Positions 6,060 to 14,093 are shown, numbered from the stretch's first letter. The stretch: 27,501 nt of DNA from Bacillota bacterium (GCA_023409755.1 JAEYRA010000142.1:1-27501); one strand, 5' to 3'. Numbers and translations: made by a program. Notes: generated by a model not told the origin, from the sequence alone.

Positions 6060-8054
6060 ATGCATTGGTGGCAGCGCAACACCCTGCGCCTGTGGCAGAA
6101 CAACATCCGCGAGACCGACGGGAACCTGGACGTGGACCGGTTGGTGGAGAACCTGAAGAGCTTCCACGTCAACACCCTGATGCTCAACACCGGTGGCATC
6201 GTGGCCTTCTACCCCACTGCGCTGGAGGGCCAGTACCGCTGCGCCGGGCAGACCAAGGATTTGATTGGCGAGGCGGTGGAGAAGTGCCACGCCAATGGCA
6301 TCCGCTTCGTCGCGCGGTTTGATTTCAGCAAGGTCGACGACAGCGTGTGGCAGCGCCACCCGGACTGGTGCTACCGCAGCGCCGACGGCCGCAGCATCCA
6401 CTACAACGGCACGGCAGCCACCTGCCCCAACGGTCATTACCAGCGGCAGGTAGCCTTGGACATTCTCTCCGAAGTCATGGATCGCTATCCCATCGACGGC
6501 GTGTTCTTCAATATGTTCGGCTACCAGAGCCGCGATTACAGCGGCAACGTCTACGGCCCCTGCCACTGCGAGGGCTGCCGCAACCGGTTCCGCGCACTCT
6601 ACGGCCACGACCTGCCCACCGCCGAGAACCCCGCCGACCCCGTGTGGCAGGAGTATTTGGCGTTCCAGCGTCTCACCGTGCGGGAGCTGCTGGAGGGCAT
6701 TCACGGCCATGTGAAGGGCCGCAACCCCGAGATTGCCATCTCCACCTACGACGAATATTGCGTGGACATCGTGCGCAAGGAGTCGAACACCGAGCTCAAC
6801 CGGCCCCTGCCGCGCTGGGCGTACAGCGCGTCGGAGAACGTGCAGTCGCTGGAGGACAGCTGGGCCGACAAGCTCGTCAGCAACTGCTGCATCAACGCCG
6901 TCGGGCTGGATGTGCGCTTCATGGGCGTGGGGGAGCACGAGGTGACCGCCCGGCTTTATGAGAACATCGCCGCCGGTTCGGGGCTGGATTTCTGCATCAT
7001 CGGCAACTTTGACGATTACCCCGACCCGGCCAACTACGACGGCGTACGGCGGGTGTTTGCCTTCCACGCGGCCAACGAGCGGTATTTCGGCGCGTTGGCA
7101 TCGGTCGCTCAGGTGGGGCTTGTCAAGCCTGACCGCCGGGCCGGCGCCGCCCAGCGCGACGAATACCACGGGCTCTTTCGCATGCTGAAGGAGGGTCACA
7201 TCCCCTTCGATGTGCTGCACCAGGAGAACCTGCCTGCAGCCCTGCAGGGCCGGCAATACAAGGCCATCCTGCTGCCCGATGTGCGCGGGCTGGACGCGGC
7301 GGGTGAGGGCGCGCTGCTCACCGCCCAGGCGGGCGGCACAGCGCTTGTTGCCACCGGCCGTGCGGGCACCGAGGGTGCCGACCCGGACTTTGCCCGCAAA
7401 GCCTTTGGCATTGCCGGGCGGCAGGCGGTGGAGGACGTGCGTTCCTCCTACCTCCATGTGGACGACCGGACGGCGTTCCCGTCCTTCCCCTGCGCCAAGT
7501 GGGTGTTCCTGGCCGGGGAGTTTGATGCCCTGACCGGCGAGGCGGGCACCGTGGGCTTGCTGCCCCACCAGTCCGCCGGGCGTTATGGCCCGCCGGAGCG
7601 CTGCGGTGGGCACACGCCAACGGGCCTCTTCGGCGCGATGCATCGCCCCGGCCCCGCCGAGGGGTGGACCATCCCCTGGGGCCCCGGGCGGCTCTATCTA
7701 CGCCATGGGTACGCGGAGCACCGCGACATCGTGCTGGACATCCTGCGCAGCCTGCTGCCGGCCCCGGTGCTGGCGAGCGACGCGCCTTCGCAGGTGGAGC
7801 TCTTCCTCCATCGGGTGGAGGACGGCTTGCTGCTGCAGGCCATCAACCTCACGGGCTTTGACGGCACGGCGTGGCATGCCCCGCTGCCGGTGGGGCCATT
7901 CACCGTGCGGGTGGGGCTGCCGGTGGCGGCGGGCCGCGCCCTCACCGATGGCCGGGCGGTGGTGGTCGCCTCCGACGGTGACGGCGCGGTGGTGACGATC
8001 GACCACCTCGGCTCCTACGAGGCCATTGTGTTGACCGATGACGGCCAGCGCTGA
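6060..8054 (+). CDS. Putative glycoside hydrolase (GHL6-like), beta-galactosidase-type architecture
   Basis: 664 residues, no signal peptide. Residues 1 to about 330 look like a TIM barrel of the hypothetical glycosyl hydrolase 6 type: the landmarks are RFVARFDFSK (82-91), HPDWCYRSADG (100-110), CPNGHY (122-127) and IDGVFFNMFG (145-154), followed by a CHCEGC cluster (C168, C170, C173) that could hold a metal. Residues about 350-560 resemble the amidotransferase-like trimerisation domain of GH42 beta-galactosidases, and the end looks like a small beta domain. The position equivalent to the acidic residue in FFDM-type motifs is Asn151 here, so catalysis may rely on another residue. The start is ATG 6060, because AGGAGG at 6047-6052 is 7 bases away; ATG 6054 is too close. 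The dehydrogenase follows after 15 bp. The glycan substrate is unknown. Confidence 0.75.
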   Translation: MHWWQRNTLRLWQNNIRETDGNLDVDRLVENLKSFHVNTLMLNTGGIVAFYPTALEGQYRCAGQTKDLIGEAVEKCHANGIRFVARFDFSKVDDSVWQRHPDWCYRSADGRSIHYNGTAATCPNGHYQRQVALDILSEVMDRYPIDGVFFNMFGYQSRDYSGNVYGPCHCEGCRNRFRALYGHDLPTAENPADPVWQEYLAFQRLTVRELLEGIHGHVKGRNPEIAISTYDEYCVDIVRKESNTELNRPLPRWAYSASENVQSLEDSWADKLVSNCCINAVGLDVRFMGVGEHEVTARLYENIAAGSGLDFCIIGNFDDYPDPANYDGVRRVFAFHAANERYFGALASVAQVGLVKPDRRAGAAQRDEYHGLFRMLKEGHIPFDVLHQENLPAALQGRQYKAILLPDVRGLDAAGEGALLTAQAGGTALVATGRAGTEGADPDFARKAFGIAGRQAVEDVRSSYLHVDDRTAFPSFPCAKWVFLAGEFDALTGEAGTVGLLPHQSAGRYGPPERCGGHTPTGLFGAMHRPGPAEGWTIPWGPGRLYLRHGYAEHRDIVLDILRSLLPAPVLASDAPSQVELFLHRVEDGLLLQAINLTGFDGTAWHAPLPVGPFTVRVGLPVAAGRALTDGRAVVVASDGDGAVVTIDHLGSYEAIVLTDDGQR

Positions 8055-8069
8055 ATGAAAGGAGACCGC

Positions 8070-8960
8070 ATGAGCAAACGCATTGGATTCATAGGCTTGG
8101 GCATCATGGGCCGCCCCATGGCCCTCAATCTCCTCAAGGCTGGGCACTGCCTGACGGTCTTCGACCGTAACGCAAACAAGGTGGCGGCGCTCACCGCTGC
8201 GGGGGCGGCAGGCGCGGCATCGGTGGGGGAGGCCGCCGCCGGGCAGGACCTCGTCATCACCATGCTGCAGAACTCCCCCAACGTGCGGGAGGTGGCACTC
8301 GGCCCCAGCGGCGTGGCCGAGAGCGCCGTGCCGGGCACGGTGTTTGTGGACATGAGCTCCATCGAGCCCCAGGCCGCGCGGGAGGTGGCCGAGGGTCTGG
8401 CCGCCCGCGGCATCGCCATGCTGGACGCGCCGGTCAGCGGCGGCGAGCTCAAGGCCATTGACGGCACGCTTTCCATCATGGCGGGGGGCGACGCGGCGGT
8501 CTTTGAGGCCGTGCGCCCGGTGCTGCTGGCAATGGGCAGCTCGGCCGTGCGGGTGGGGGAGGTTGGCGCGGGCAATGTGGCCAAACTCGCCAACCAGATC
8601 ATCGTGGCGGCCAACATCGCCGCCGTGGCCGAGGCGCTGACGCTGGCGCGTAAGGCGGGCGTCGACCCGGCTGTCGTTGTTAAGGCCATTGCCGGGGGTC
8701 TGGCGGGCAGCACGGTGCTGGGTGCCAAGGGCCCCATGATGCTGCGCGGCGACTACAAGCCAGGCTTCCGCATGGAGCTGCACCGTAAGGACCTGGCCAA
8801 CGCCCTGGCCGCCGGGCAGAGCGCCGGTTCGCCCCTGCCGCTCACCGAAGCCGTGCAGGCCATGCTGGAGGAGCTCATTGCCGCCGGCCACGGGGCCGAG
8901 GACCACAGCGGCCTGGTGCAGCACTACGAGGGCCTGGCCGGGGTGACGGTGCACGAATAA
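8070..8960 (+). CDS. NAD(P)-dependent beta-hydroxyacid dehydrogenase (tartronate semialdehyde reductase / 3-hydroxyisobutyrate dehydrogenase family)
   Basis: 296 residues, the usual family length. The dinucleotide motif GFIGLGIMG is at 6-14, the substrate motif DAPVSGGE at 119-126, and the catalytic Lys172 lies in GNVAKLANQ (169-177). A C-terminal helical domain follows. Members reduce tartronate semialdehyde to glycerate (GarR/GlxR) or act on 3-hydroxyisobutyrate, 6-phosphogluconate-like or short-chain aldehydes; the sequence alone does not separate these. The start is ATG 8070 with AAAGGAG 5 bases upstream; an ATG at 8055 touches the previous stop but has no ribosome site. Co-transcription with the putative glycoside hydrolase favours a role in sugar-acid catabolism, which is inference. 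Confidence 0.88.
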   Translation: MSKRIGFIGLGIMGRPMALNLLKAGHCLTVFDRNANKVAALTAAGAAGAASVGEAAAGQDLVITMLQNSPNVREVALGPSGVAESAVPGTVFVDMSSIEPQAAREVAEGLAARGIAMLDAPVSGGELKAIDGTLSIMAGGDAAVFEAVRPVLLAMGSSAVRVGEVGAGNVAKLANQIIVAANIAAVAEALTLARKAGVDPAVVVKAIAGGLAGSTVLGAKGPMMLRGDYKPGFRMELHRKDLANALAAGQSAGSPLPLTEAVQAMLEELIAAGHGAEDHSGLVQHYEGLAGVTVHE

Positions 8961-9039
8961 CCCCTTCACACTTTTGTCACAATCTCACCTCATATCTTAG
9001 GAAACCTTTATCCCCGGGCGCTGGTATGGGGGAGTGGGT

Positions 9040-9050
9040 CGGGGTATACT
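9040..9050 (+). promoter_or_regulatory. Promoter-like -10 upstream of the ABC transporter
   Basis: TATACT at 9045-9050 preceded by GGGG; the -35 at 17 bp is poor (TGGTAT), so activation may be needed. Downstream, TACCATG occurs three times (9061, 9078, 9100) and ATGCGG / CCGCAT can form a hairpin (about 9064-9090) in the leader. Confidence 0.4.
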
Positions 9051-9103
9051 AATAAGCAGATACCATGCGGAAATGAGTACCATGCCGCATCGTGGGGGAT
9101 ACC

Positions 9104-9811
9104 ATGTCACAATCGTTCATCTCCTTCGCCGGCGTCACCAAGCAGTACCACATGGGCGAGGTGACCATCGACGCGCTGGCCGGCGTGGATTTTACCATTG
9201 AAAAGGGCGAGTTCGCCGTTGTTGCCGGGCCCAGCGGGGCCGGCAAAAGCACTGTGCTCAACATTCTGGGCGGCATGGACACCGCCACCGCCGGCGAGAT
9301 TGTGGTGGACGGCGCGCGGGTGGACCGCTTCAACCAAAAACAGCTGACGGCCTACCGGCGGGAGGACATTGGCTTCGTCTTCCAGTTCTACAACCTGGTG
9401 GAGAACCTGACGGCGCTGGAGAACGTGGAGCTGGCGGTGGAGATCTGCAGGGAACCCTTCCCGCCGCTTGAGGTGCTGGAGCAGGTGGGTTTGGCCCACC
9501 GGGTGGATAACTTCCCGGGGCAGCTCTCTGGCGGGGAGCAGCAGCGTGTGGCCATTGCTCGTGCGTTGGCGAAGAACCCAAAGCTCTTGCTGTGCGACGA
9601 ACCCACCGGGGCGCTCGACTACAACACCGGCCGCGCCATCCTGAAACTGTTGCAGGACACCTGCCGCAGCACCGGCATGACGGTGGTGCTCATCACCCAC
9701 AACCTGGCGATCGCGCCCATGGGCGATCGCCTCATCCGCATCAAGAACGGCCGGGTGGAGTCGATTGAGCAGAATACTCACCCCGTGCCCGTGCAGGAGA
9801 TTGCGTGGTGA
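9104..9811 (+). CDS. ABC transporter ATP-binding protein (MacB/LolD-like)
   Basis: 235 residues. All ABC motifs are intact: Walker A GPSGAGKST (42-50), Q-loop QFYNLVENLT (about 94-103), signature LSGGEQQRV (141-149), Walker B LLLCDEP with Glu166, and the H-loop His199 in ITHN. The LDYNTG segment after Walker B is typical of the MacB/LolD/BceA/FtsE branch that works with FtsX-type permeases. It energises the permease encoded 4 bp downstream, probably as a mechanotransmission pump rather than a classical importer. The start is ATG 9104, with a GGGGG block at 9094-9098 as ribosome site; the frame also opens at GTG 9092, which would destroy that site. No two-component genes, common beside Bce-type pairs, are adjacent. 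Confidence 0.93.
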   Translation: MSQSFISFAGVTKQYHMGEVTIDALAGVDFTIEKGEFAVVAGPSGAGKSTVLNILGGMDTATAGEIVVDGARVDRFNQKQLTAYRREDIGFVFQFYNLVENLTALENVELAVEICREPFPPLEVLEQVGLAHRVDNFPGQLSGGEQQRVAIARALAKNPKLLLCDEPTGALDYNTGRAILKLLQDTCRSTGMTVVLITHNLAIAPMGDRLIRIKNGRVESIEQNTHPVPVQEIAW

Positions 9812-9815
9812 GCCA

Positions 9816-12800
9816 ATGAGATCGATCCTCAAGTCCTCCTTTCGCCAAATCAAACGCACCTGGAACCGCTATGTGGCACTGGTGGCCATTGTGGCGCTGG
9901 GTGTGGCGTTCCTGTCGGGCCTGAAGGCCGCCGGCCCTAACATGGCCCTCATGGGCAATTCCTATTTTTCCGATCATCGGTTCATGGACGCCAGCATTCT
10001 CTCCACCGTGGGGTTCAACAACCGCGATGCGGACACCGTTCGCGCCCTCGATGGGGTGGAGGAAGTGCGGGCCATCCGCTGGGTGGACGCCCTGCGCAAT
10101 AACGACGAGCAGCAGGTGCTGCGGGTGACGGCTCTGCCTGATGAGGGGGCCATCAACAGCCTGTGGCTGCGCGCGGGGCGGATGCCACAGGCCGACAACG
10201 AGTGCGTGGTGGACTACCGGACGAACGGCAAGCAAATTCAGATAGGCGACACGGTCATCGTTGGCAGCGGCACCGACGACCCGCTGACTGAGAGCCTGAC
10301 CCGCCTCAACTACACGGTGGTGGGCATCGCCAGCGCCCCGGATTACCTCACCTTTGACCGTGGCTCCAGCCGGGTGGGCAACGGCACGGTGTCCGACGTC
10401 GTGTGGGTGCGGGAGGATTGCTTCAAAACCGACTATTACACCCAGCTTGTACTGACCTACAACGGCACGGCGGGGTTGGATGCCTTCGGCAGCGAGTACC
10501 AGGCGCTCAGCGACCGCATGGAAGCGCCGCTGGCCGACTTGGCGGACACCCGCGCCGCCGCCCGGGGTCAGGAAATCCGCAACGAGGCCAACGATACCCT
10601 GGATGAGAAGCAGGCCGAGTACGAAGACGCCAAGGCCGAGGCTCAGGGGAAGATCGACGACGCTCAGATGAAGATTGACGACGCCCAACAGGAGCTGGAT
10701 GACGGCAAACGGAAATTGGCCGACGAGCGGAAGAAGGCTGAGAAGAAATTCGATGAGGCCCAGGGCAAGCTGGACGCTGGGGCGCGGCAGCTCTCCGCCG
10801 GCCGGAAGGAATACAACAAGAACCTCAAGGCCTATGAGGATGCCGTGGCCGAGGCCGAGCCCCAGTTTGCCGCGGCCCAGCAGCAGATTGACGCCACCCT
10901 GGCACAGATCGCCGCCATGCAGGAGCAGCTCACCCAGTTGCAGCAGCAGCTGGAGCAGGGCAAGGCCGCTGGCGTGCTGACTGACGAGCAGATTGCCACC
11001 CTTGAGGGCCAGATCGCCCAGCTGACCGCCGGCATCGCCCAAGCACAGGCCGGGGTGGAGGACGCCCAGAACCAGCTGGCCACCCAGAAGAAAGCCCTGG
11101 ATGACGCCGAGGCCCAGCTGGATGCGGCCAAGGCCCAGCTGGACAGCGCCGCGTACCAGCTGCAAAAGGGCAAGGAGGAGCTGGCCGATGCCCGCGCCAA
11201 GGCCGACAAGGAGTTTGCCAAAGCCCAGAAGAAGATCGATGACGGTGAGCAGGAGCTGGCCGATGCCCAGGTGGAGCTGAGCGAAGCCAGGGCCGAGGCC
11301 GACGAGAAGCTGGCCGACGCGGCGGCGAAGATCGGCGACGCCCGTCAGGACATCGCCGACCTGCCTGAGCCAAAATGGATTGTCTCAGCCCGTGCCGACA
11401 ACGCGGGGTATGTCGACTACGATGGGGCCATCGACCGGCTGAACGGCCTGGCAAAGGTGTTCCCGGTGTTCTTCTTCCTGGTGGCGGCACTGGTGTGCCT
11501 CACTACGATGACCCGCATGGTAGATAAGAACCGCGGGCAGATTGGCATGCTCAAGGCCATGGGCTACGGCGGTGGGGCCATCGCCTTCCAGTTTGTGTTC
11601 TACGCGTTGACGGCTGGGCTCTTGGGCGGAGCGCTGGGGCTGGCGGTGGGCTTCACCTTCCTGCCCTACGTCATCATCCATTCCTACCAGATTCTCTACA
11701 CTCTGCCCGGCCCTCTGACGCCTTTTCACGCCGATTATGCGGCGCTGTCGGTGGGTGTGGCGGTGGGTGTCACGCTGGTGGCCACGCTCTATACCTGTTG
11801 GCAGGAGCTTTTGAGCACCCCGGCGACCCTGCTGCGGCCCCGCACGCCCAAGGCCGGCCGCCGGGTGTTCCTGGAGCAGATTGGCCCCCTGTGGCGGTGG
11901 CTGCGCTTCAGCCAGAAGGTCGCCATCCGTAACCTGCTGCGTTACCGTGGGCGGTTCTACATGACGGTGGTGGGCGTGGCCTGCTGCACGGCGCTGCTGC
12001 TGGTGGGCTTCGGGCTCAAAGACTCCATCGGCACCCAGGTGGCCGACCGCCAATTTGGGGAGATTCTCACCTACGACCTCAACGTGGCCATGCCAGATGG
12101 CCTGACCGCAGACGAGCGTGCCGCGGTGGCCCAGGGCATCACCGATGCCGGGGTGGCCAGTGCGCTGCCCGTCCATTGGGAGACCGTCGACCTCAATGAG
12201 GGCGGCGCAACCAAATCCTGCACCCTCATCGTCCCCCGCGACCCGGCGGCCCTGTCCGATTACATCCACCTGCGGCAAGTTGACGGCGGGGTAGACATCG
12301 CCCTTGGGGACGGCTTGGTGGTGACGCAGAAGCTGGCCGAACTCATGGACCTTCAGGTGGGCGACACGGTGACGCTCTCCGAGGGGGAGCTGGACAGCGC
12401 TGAGGTCCGGGTTGCCGCCATTGCGGAGAATTACCTCATGCACTACGCGTTCCTCTCACCGGAGGTCTATGCCCAGACCTTCGGCGAAGATACCTACGAT
12501 AACCAGTTCCTGGGCCGCTTCGGGCAGGAGCTGAGCGACGGGGAGCAGGCGGCGCTCTCCGCCAGGCTGCTGGAGGTGGAGGATGTCTCCGGCGTGCACC
12601 TGACAGCCGATACCATACGCAGCATGAATGACATCCTCAAAACCATCGATCTGATCATTGTCGTCATCGTGGGGGCGGCTGCGGTGCTGGCCTTCGTGGT
12701 GCTCTACACCCTCACGTCCATCAACATCAGCGAGCGTTACCGGGAGCTTGCAACGATCAAGGTGCTGGGCTTTTTTGACCGCGAGGTGGGTGCCTACGTG

Positions 12801-13046
12801 TTCCGCGAAAGCTACGCCCTCACGTTCCTCGGGGCGCTGGCGGGGTGCGTGCTGGCCCTGCCGCTGCACGCCTTTGTGCTGCAGGCGGCCGAGGTGGACA
12901 TCATGGTCTACGTCCAGCAGATTCTGCCGCGCAGCTTCGTTTTCAGCGTGGCGATGACGATGGTCTTCACCTGGATTGTGAACCTGATGGCCCTGGGCCG
13001 CCTGCGCCACATCGACATGGTGGAAGCGCTCAAAAGTGCGGAATAG
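9816..13046 (+). CDS. FtsX-type ABC transporter permease with long extracytoplasmic coiled coil
   Basis: 1076 residues. The order is: TM segment at about 20-38; a MacB-type periplasmic-core-like domain (40-240); a highly charged coiled coil (about 250-518) rich in A, E, K, D and Q with many AQ/DA heptads; three TM helices in an FtsX domain (about 547-567, 587-621, 641-662); a TM at 710-734; a second extracytoplasmic domain (735-940); and a final FtsX domain (TMs about 943-972, 1001-1023, 1038-1062). This 8-TM, two-FtsX-domain plan is common in Firmicutes permeases linked to peptide resistance, lipid or surface-protein handling. The coiled coil is inserted where such proteins carry an extracytoplasmic stalk. 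The start is ATG 9816, just after the ATPase stop at 9811; upstream codons in the same frame belong to the ATPase gene. The cargo is unknown. Confidence 0.9.
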   Translation: MRSILKSSFRQIKRTWNRYVALVAIVALGVAFLSGLKAAGPNMALMGNSYFSDHRFMDASILSTVGFNNRDADTVRALDGVEEVRAIRWVDALRNNDEQQVLRVTALPDEGAINSLWLRAGRMPQADNECVVDYRTNGKQIQIGDTVIVGSGTDDPLTESLTRLNYTVVGIASAPDYLTFDRGSSRVGNGTVSDVVWVREDCFKTDYYTQLVLTYNGTAGLDAFGSEYQALSDRMEAPLADLADTRAAARGQEIRNEANDTLDEKQAEYEDAKAEAQGKIDDAQMKIDDAQQELDDGKRKLADERKKAEKKFDEAQGKLDAGARQLSAGRKEYNKNLKAYEDAVAEAEPQFAAAQQQIDATLAQIAAMQEQLTQLQQQLEQGKAAGVLTDEQIATLEGQIAQLTAGIAQAQAGVEDAQNQLATQKKALDDAEAQLDAAKAQLDSAAYQLQKGKEELADARAKADKEFAKAQKKIDDGEQELADAQVELSEARAEADEKLADAAAKIGDARQDIADLPEPKWIVSARADNAGYVDYDGAIDRLNGLAKVFPVFFFLVAALVCLTTMTRMVDKNRGQIGMLKAMGYGGGAIAFQFVFYALTAGLLGGALGLAVGFTFLPYVIIHSYQILYTLPGPLTPFHADYAALSVGVAVGVTLVATLYTCWQELLSTPATLLRPRTPKAGRRVFLEQIGPLWRWLRFSQKVAIRNLLRYRGRFYMTVVGVACCTALLLVGFGLKDSIGTQVADRQFGEILTYDLNVAMPDGLTADERAAVAQGITDAGVASALPVHWETVDLNEGGATKSCTLIVPRDPAALSDYIHLRQVDGGVDIALGDGLVVTQKLAELMDLQVGDTVTLSEGELDSAEVRVAAIAENYLMHYAFLSPEVYAQTFGEDTYDNQFLGRFGQELSDGEQAALSARLLEVEDVSGVHLTADTIRSMNDILKTIDLIIVVIVGAAAVLAFVVLYTLTSINISERYRELATIKVLGFFDREVGAYVFRESYALTFLGALAGCVLALPLHAFVLQAAEVDIMVYVQQILPRSFVFSVAMTMVFTWIVNLMALGRLRHIDMVEALKSAE

Positions 13047-13300
13047 CGGCCGCTGGCGCGGCCTTTCGCGGCGGTTGCTTTGCATCCGCCGCGAGTGGGG
13101 AGTGCTCGTGCTTCTTGATGGTTCGCCCCCTGACGCGCAGGTCGTCAGGGGGTGGCTGGCTGTTTGGCTCGCTCGGGCGATTGGCGAAGGGAACGCCGCT
13201 ACGGCGGGGTGGGGTGTATGCCTCGTTCCTGCGGTGTGGTGCCGCGGGCGGATGAACCGCCTTCGCGGCTATCGGCTGCTAGCTACTGGCCTTTCATTTG
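13047..13300. repeat. Composite intergenic palindromic element (copy C) with terminator-like hairpins
   Basis: Directly after the permease stop there is a small hairpin (GGCCGC 13048-13053 with 13058-13063, then TTT). The box GCCGCGAGTGGGGAGTGCTC (13088-13107) follows. Next is a 10-bp hairpin, CCCCCTGACG at 13126-13135 pairing with 13143-13152. Then come GGGAACGCCGCTACGGCGGG (about 13189-13208), GGGGTGTATGCC, and the palindrome GCCGCGGGCGGATGAACCGC starting near 13241. Module order matches the copies at 1385-1935 and 26111-26345, although the hairpin sequence differs. No gene is credible here. Confidence 0.65.
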
Positions 13301-13735
13301 GGCCGCGTCGTGCGGCTAGGACATTGCGCTGCAATGCCCTCACAGCGTTCGGGCCTTACGCCGCGTCGTGCGGCTAGGGGTTTGCGGTGCAAACCCCTCA
13401 CGGCCCTCGGCCTGACGCCATCCAGGCGTCTGGGCTGCTCGGGTTCGGCGCACATCCGGTGCTTGCCCTCGCAGCCTTACGCCGCATCGTTCGGCTAGGG
13501 CATTGCGCTGCAATGCCCTCACGGCGTTCGGGCCTTACGCCGCCTCGTGCGGCTAGGGGTTTGCGGTGTAAACCCCTCACGGCCCTCAGCCTGACGCCAT
13601 CCAGGCGTCTGGGCTGCTAGGGTTCGGCGCACATCGGGTGCTTGCCCTCGCAGCCTTACGCCGCGTCGTGCGGCTAGGGCATTGCGCTGCAATGCCCTCA
13701 CGGCTGCTCGGGTTCGGCGCACATCCGGTGCGCCG
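13300..13735. repeat. 179-bp tandem array of hairpin units
   Basis: Landmarks recur exactly 179 bp apart: ATTGCGCTGCAAT at 13323, 13502 and 13681, and GCGGTG in the second hairpin at 13384 and 13563. A full unit has module 1 (GGCTAGGGCATTGC, then GCAATGCCCTCACGGC), module 2 (GGCTAGGGGTTTGC, then GCAAACCCCTCACGGC), a GACGCC-atcca-GGCGTC hairpin, and a GGTTCGGCGCACATCCGG segment. Modules 1 and 2 are about 60 bp apart and differ by paired changes in the arms. The third unit is internally deleted, jumping from module 1 to the last segment. Open frames on both strands here are repeat translations and not supported as genes. Confidence 0.8.
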
Positions 13736-13740
13736 TACCT

Positions 13741-14044
13741 CTTCAGGTTTCCTTATGAATCCCTTTACAGTTTTTTCAAGAAGCCGACACAATCTCTTCA
13801 TACGCGGGCGATATACTGTCCTCAGACAAGCAAGCAAGGCGAAAACTAAATTTCTCTCCTACTCCCAAACGCGATACCCGCTCCGGCGGGTTCGCAGAAA
13901 TCACAGGCGGGAGGGCGAAAGGGTACCGCTCTCCACGGCCTTTGACATAGGCTCAACTGCGCCGGGCATGCGCAGGGAAGCATTCTCCTTCTCACAATAC
14001 TTCAGCCAAAGTGCCGTTCCAGACCACGGAACGGCCTTTTGGCT
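13741..14044 (+). ncRNA. Candidate structured RNA with upstream promoter-like region
   Basis: No open frame of worth exists here. TATACT lies at 13812-13817 after AT-richer DNA (13741-13800), with no strong -35. The following about 220 bases contain several stem-loops: GCGA-N2-CCCGC with GCGGG-N-TCGC (about 13872-13896), GGAG-G-GCG with CGC-T-CTCC (about 13911-13936), GCCT with AGGC (about 13940-13955), and TGCGC with GCGCA around GGGCAT (about 13960-13977). They end at a bidirectional terminator (14004-14044). I could not match it to a riboswitch or other RNA class I know. It might instead be the decayed remnant of a leader. Confidence 0.35.
14004..14044 (+). terminator. Bidirectional hairpin terminator
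   Basis: Arms GCCGTTCC (14013-14020) and GGAACGGC (14028-14035), flanked by AGCCAAA (14004-14010) and TTTGGCT (14038-14044), which also pair. The stem is A-rich before and T-rich after on both strands, so it can act in either direction. Confidence 0.75.
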
Positions 14045-14061
14045 GCCATCATTTGTGTTGA

Positions 14062-14093
14062 CCAATAAAAAGGCCGCCCCGATGCGGGGCGGC
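14062..14093 (-). terminator. Intrinsic terminator of the DUF368 gene
   Basis: A 9-bp perfect stem: GCCGCCCCG at 14073-14081 with 14085-14093 and a 3-base loop. On the - strand it is followed by CCTTTTTATT. It starts 27 bp after the stop codon. Confidence 0.9.

Noticed and set aside
5883..7643. A 586-codon open frame on the - strand opposite the putative glycoside hydrolase
   Set aside because: Antisense shadow in a GC-rich gene. The sense frame has family motifs, a ribosome site and correct spacing to the next gene.
9064..9090. Attenuator in the ABC-transporter leader (ATGCGG / CCGCAT hairpin, three TACCATG copies)
   Set aside because: The hairpin is short with a 14-base loop and no T-tract; the repeats have no regular spacing. 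Not strong enough to call.
9741..11165. A 474-codon open frame on the - strand opposite the ABC permease
   Set aside because: Its Leu/Gly/Val repeats mirror the coiled-coil codons of the sense gene; no start signal.
13300..13735. CRISPR array
   Set aside because: The repeats are long (179 bp), contiguous and internally structured, with no unique spacers and no cas genes.
13298..13837. Several 60-83-codon frames on both strands in the tandem array
   Set aside because: They are translations of hairpin repeats in several frames at once, with no ribosome sites; similar repeat-derived pseudo-proteins are a common annotation artefact.
13905..13936. T-box or lysine-riboswitch core (GGCGAAAGGGTACCGC)
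   Set aside because: The T-box GGN insert and specifier domain are missing, and there is no downstream tRNA-synthetase or amino-acid gene on that strand. The lysine motif continuation CGCCGAAG is absent.
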